DNA of 34,209 nt from Mucilaginibacter sp. (GTDB lineage: Bacteria > Bacteroidota > Bacteroidia > Sphingobacteriales > Sphingobacteriaceae), in the NCBI GenBank assembly GCA_028288305.1, contig JAQBOA010000031.1:1-34209 (forward strand), written 5' to 3'. This document shows, piece after piece, positions 33,890 through 34,209 of this stretch. The notes under the pieces were generated by a model that saw only the letters and a list, made by a program, of their open reading frames with translations, was not told the origin of the DNA and made no database searches. Every line of letters starts with the position of its first letter. The first letter of the stretch is position 1. The position numbers and the translations under genes were made by a program.

Positions 33890-34209
33890 TTATTTACTTT
33901 TAGTACGATAATACTTATAAATCTTCACAGCAGACATAAGGATTATGGTTAAAAGCACCAGTCCAACAATACCATAAATCCAGCTTATAGCATTTTTAAG
34001 TACCGCCAGGAAAACTATAGCAAATAAAAATATAGTCGCTACTTCATTCCAGATACGTAGTTGGGTTGATGTCCAAATGTAGATACCTTTGGCCATTTGT
34101 TTCATTTTATTTTGACAGATAAAATGATAGATCAGCAAGCCCACCACAAAAGCCAGTTTTATTTGCATCCACGGTTGGCTGAGCCAAGCGGGAACCAGGA
34201 TAAGCATAG
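33890..34209 (-). CDS. hemJ: HemJ-type protoporphyrinogen IX oxidase, C-terminal part (cut by window)
   Basis: The frame is open to the right edge, so only about 105 C-terminal residues are visible; the true start is outside. Three hydrophobic helices are seen. LRIWNEVATIFLFAIVFLAVLK is the HemJ (UPF0093) signature, and WMQIKLAFVVGLLIYHF precedes it. HemJ oxidises protoporphyrinogen IX to protoporphyrin IX, the penultimate step of haem synthesis, in the inner membrane. The conserved N-terminal His lies outside the window. Its 3' end is duplicated at 33090-33164. Confidence 0.8.
   Translation of the reverse strand, partial: MLILVPAWLSQPWMQIKLAFVVGLLIYHFICQNKMKQMAKGIYIWTSTQLRIWNEVATIFLFAIVFLAVLKNAISWIYGIVGLVLLTIILMSAVKIYKYYRTKSK

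Overview
The window looks like chromosomal DNA of a Bacteroidota bacterium, most likely Sphingobacteriaceae (Mucilaginibacter/Pedobacter type). The evidence is moderate-to-low GC content, an outer-membrane TonB-receptor-like protein with an N-terminal carboxypeptidase-regulatory domain, DUF4369-thioredoxin proteins, a 1102-residue SecA with the long Bacteroidota insertion, and promoters of the TAnnTTTG (-7) type instead of TATAAT. No rRNA, tRNA, CRISPR array, transposase or phage gene was recognised.

Layout. 0.2-2.3 kb: an AlkD-like DNA-alkylation-repair protein and a YiaA/B-like membrane protein on the minus strand, then a Crp/Fnr-family regulator. 2.4-5.3 kb: a pirin, then an ArsR regulator - SRPBCC/AHSA1 - alpha/beta-hydrolase operon whose promoter carries two tandem palindromic operators. 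5.5-6.5 kb: a six-NHL-repeat lipoprotein (minus). 6.9-11.8 kb: an arginase-fold protein and three tandem paralogous secreted thioredoxins. 11.9-16.8 kb: the housekeeping genes purD (minus) and secA (plus), divergent across a block of short repeats. 16.9-19.6 kb: a SPOR-like protein, an M20 amidohydrolase and a secreted protein of unknown function. 19.7-23.5 kb: a VOC protein (minus), the TonB-receptor-like protein, and a receiver-only response regulator (minus). 23.8-27.1 kb, minus strand: an orphan ABC ATPase, then (read right to left) an ECF sigma factor, a probable anti-sigma factor and an outer-membrane barrel. 27.2-31.4 kb: a UPF0175/DUF3368 toxin-antitoxin pair reading directly into an amidohydrolase and a GH36 alpha-galactosidase. 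31.4-34.2 kb: a frame-shifted DUF4160 gene with an intact DUF2442 partner, a YcxB-like/pseudopilin-like fusion protein, a VapBC pair and the 3' part of hemJ.

What stands out. (1) VapBC lies between the intact hemJ 3' end and a diverged second copy of that same 3' end, a pattern suggesting insertion or duplication at the hemJ terminus. (2) A repeat element between the SRPBCC and hydrolase genes appears to encode the end of one protein and the signal peptide (with lipobox) of the next. (3) Two GCAAG-type palindromes bracket the arsR -7 box. (4) Several unrelated families of inverted repeats each fill one intergenic gap; one exactly fills the space between two convergent stop codons. (5) Several -7 boxes lie only 4-20 nt from the start codon, suggesting very short or absent 5' leaders. 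(6) Three toxin-antitoxin-type pairs lie within 6.7 kb, one broken by a frameshift. I did not identify a complete new defence or biosynthetic system; the new material is mainly in gene architecture and repeats. All homology calls come from reading motifs, without database searches.
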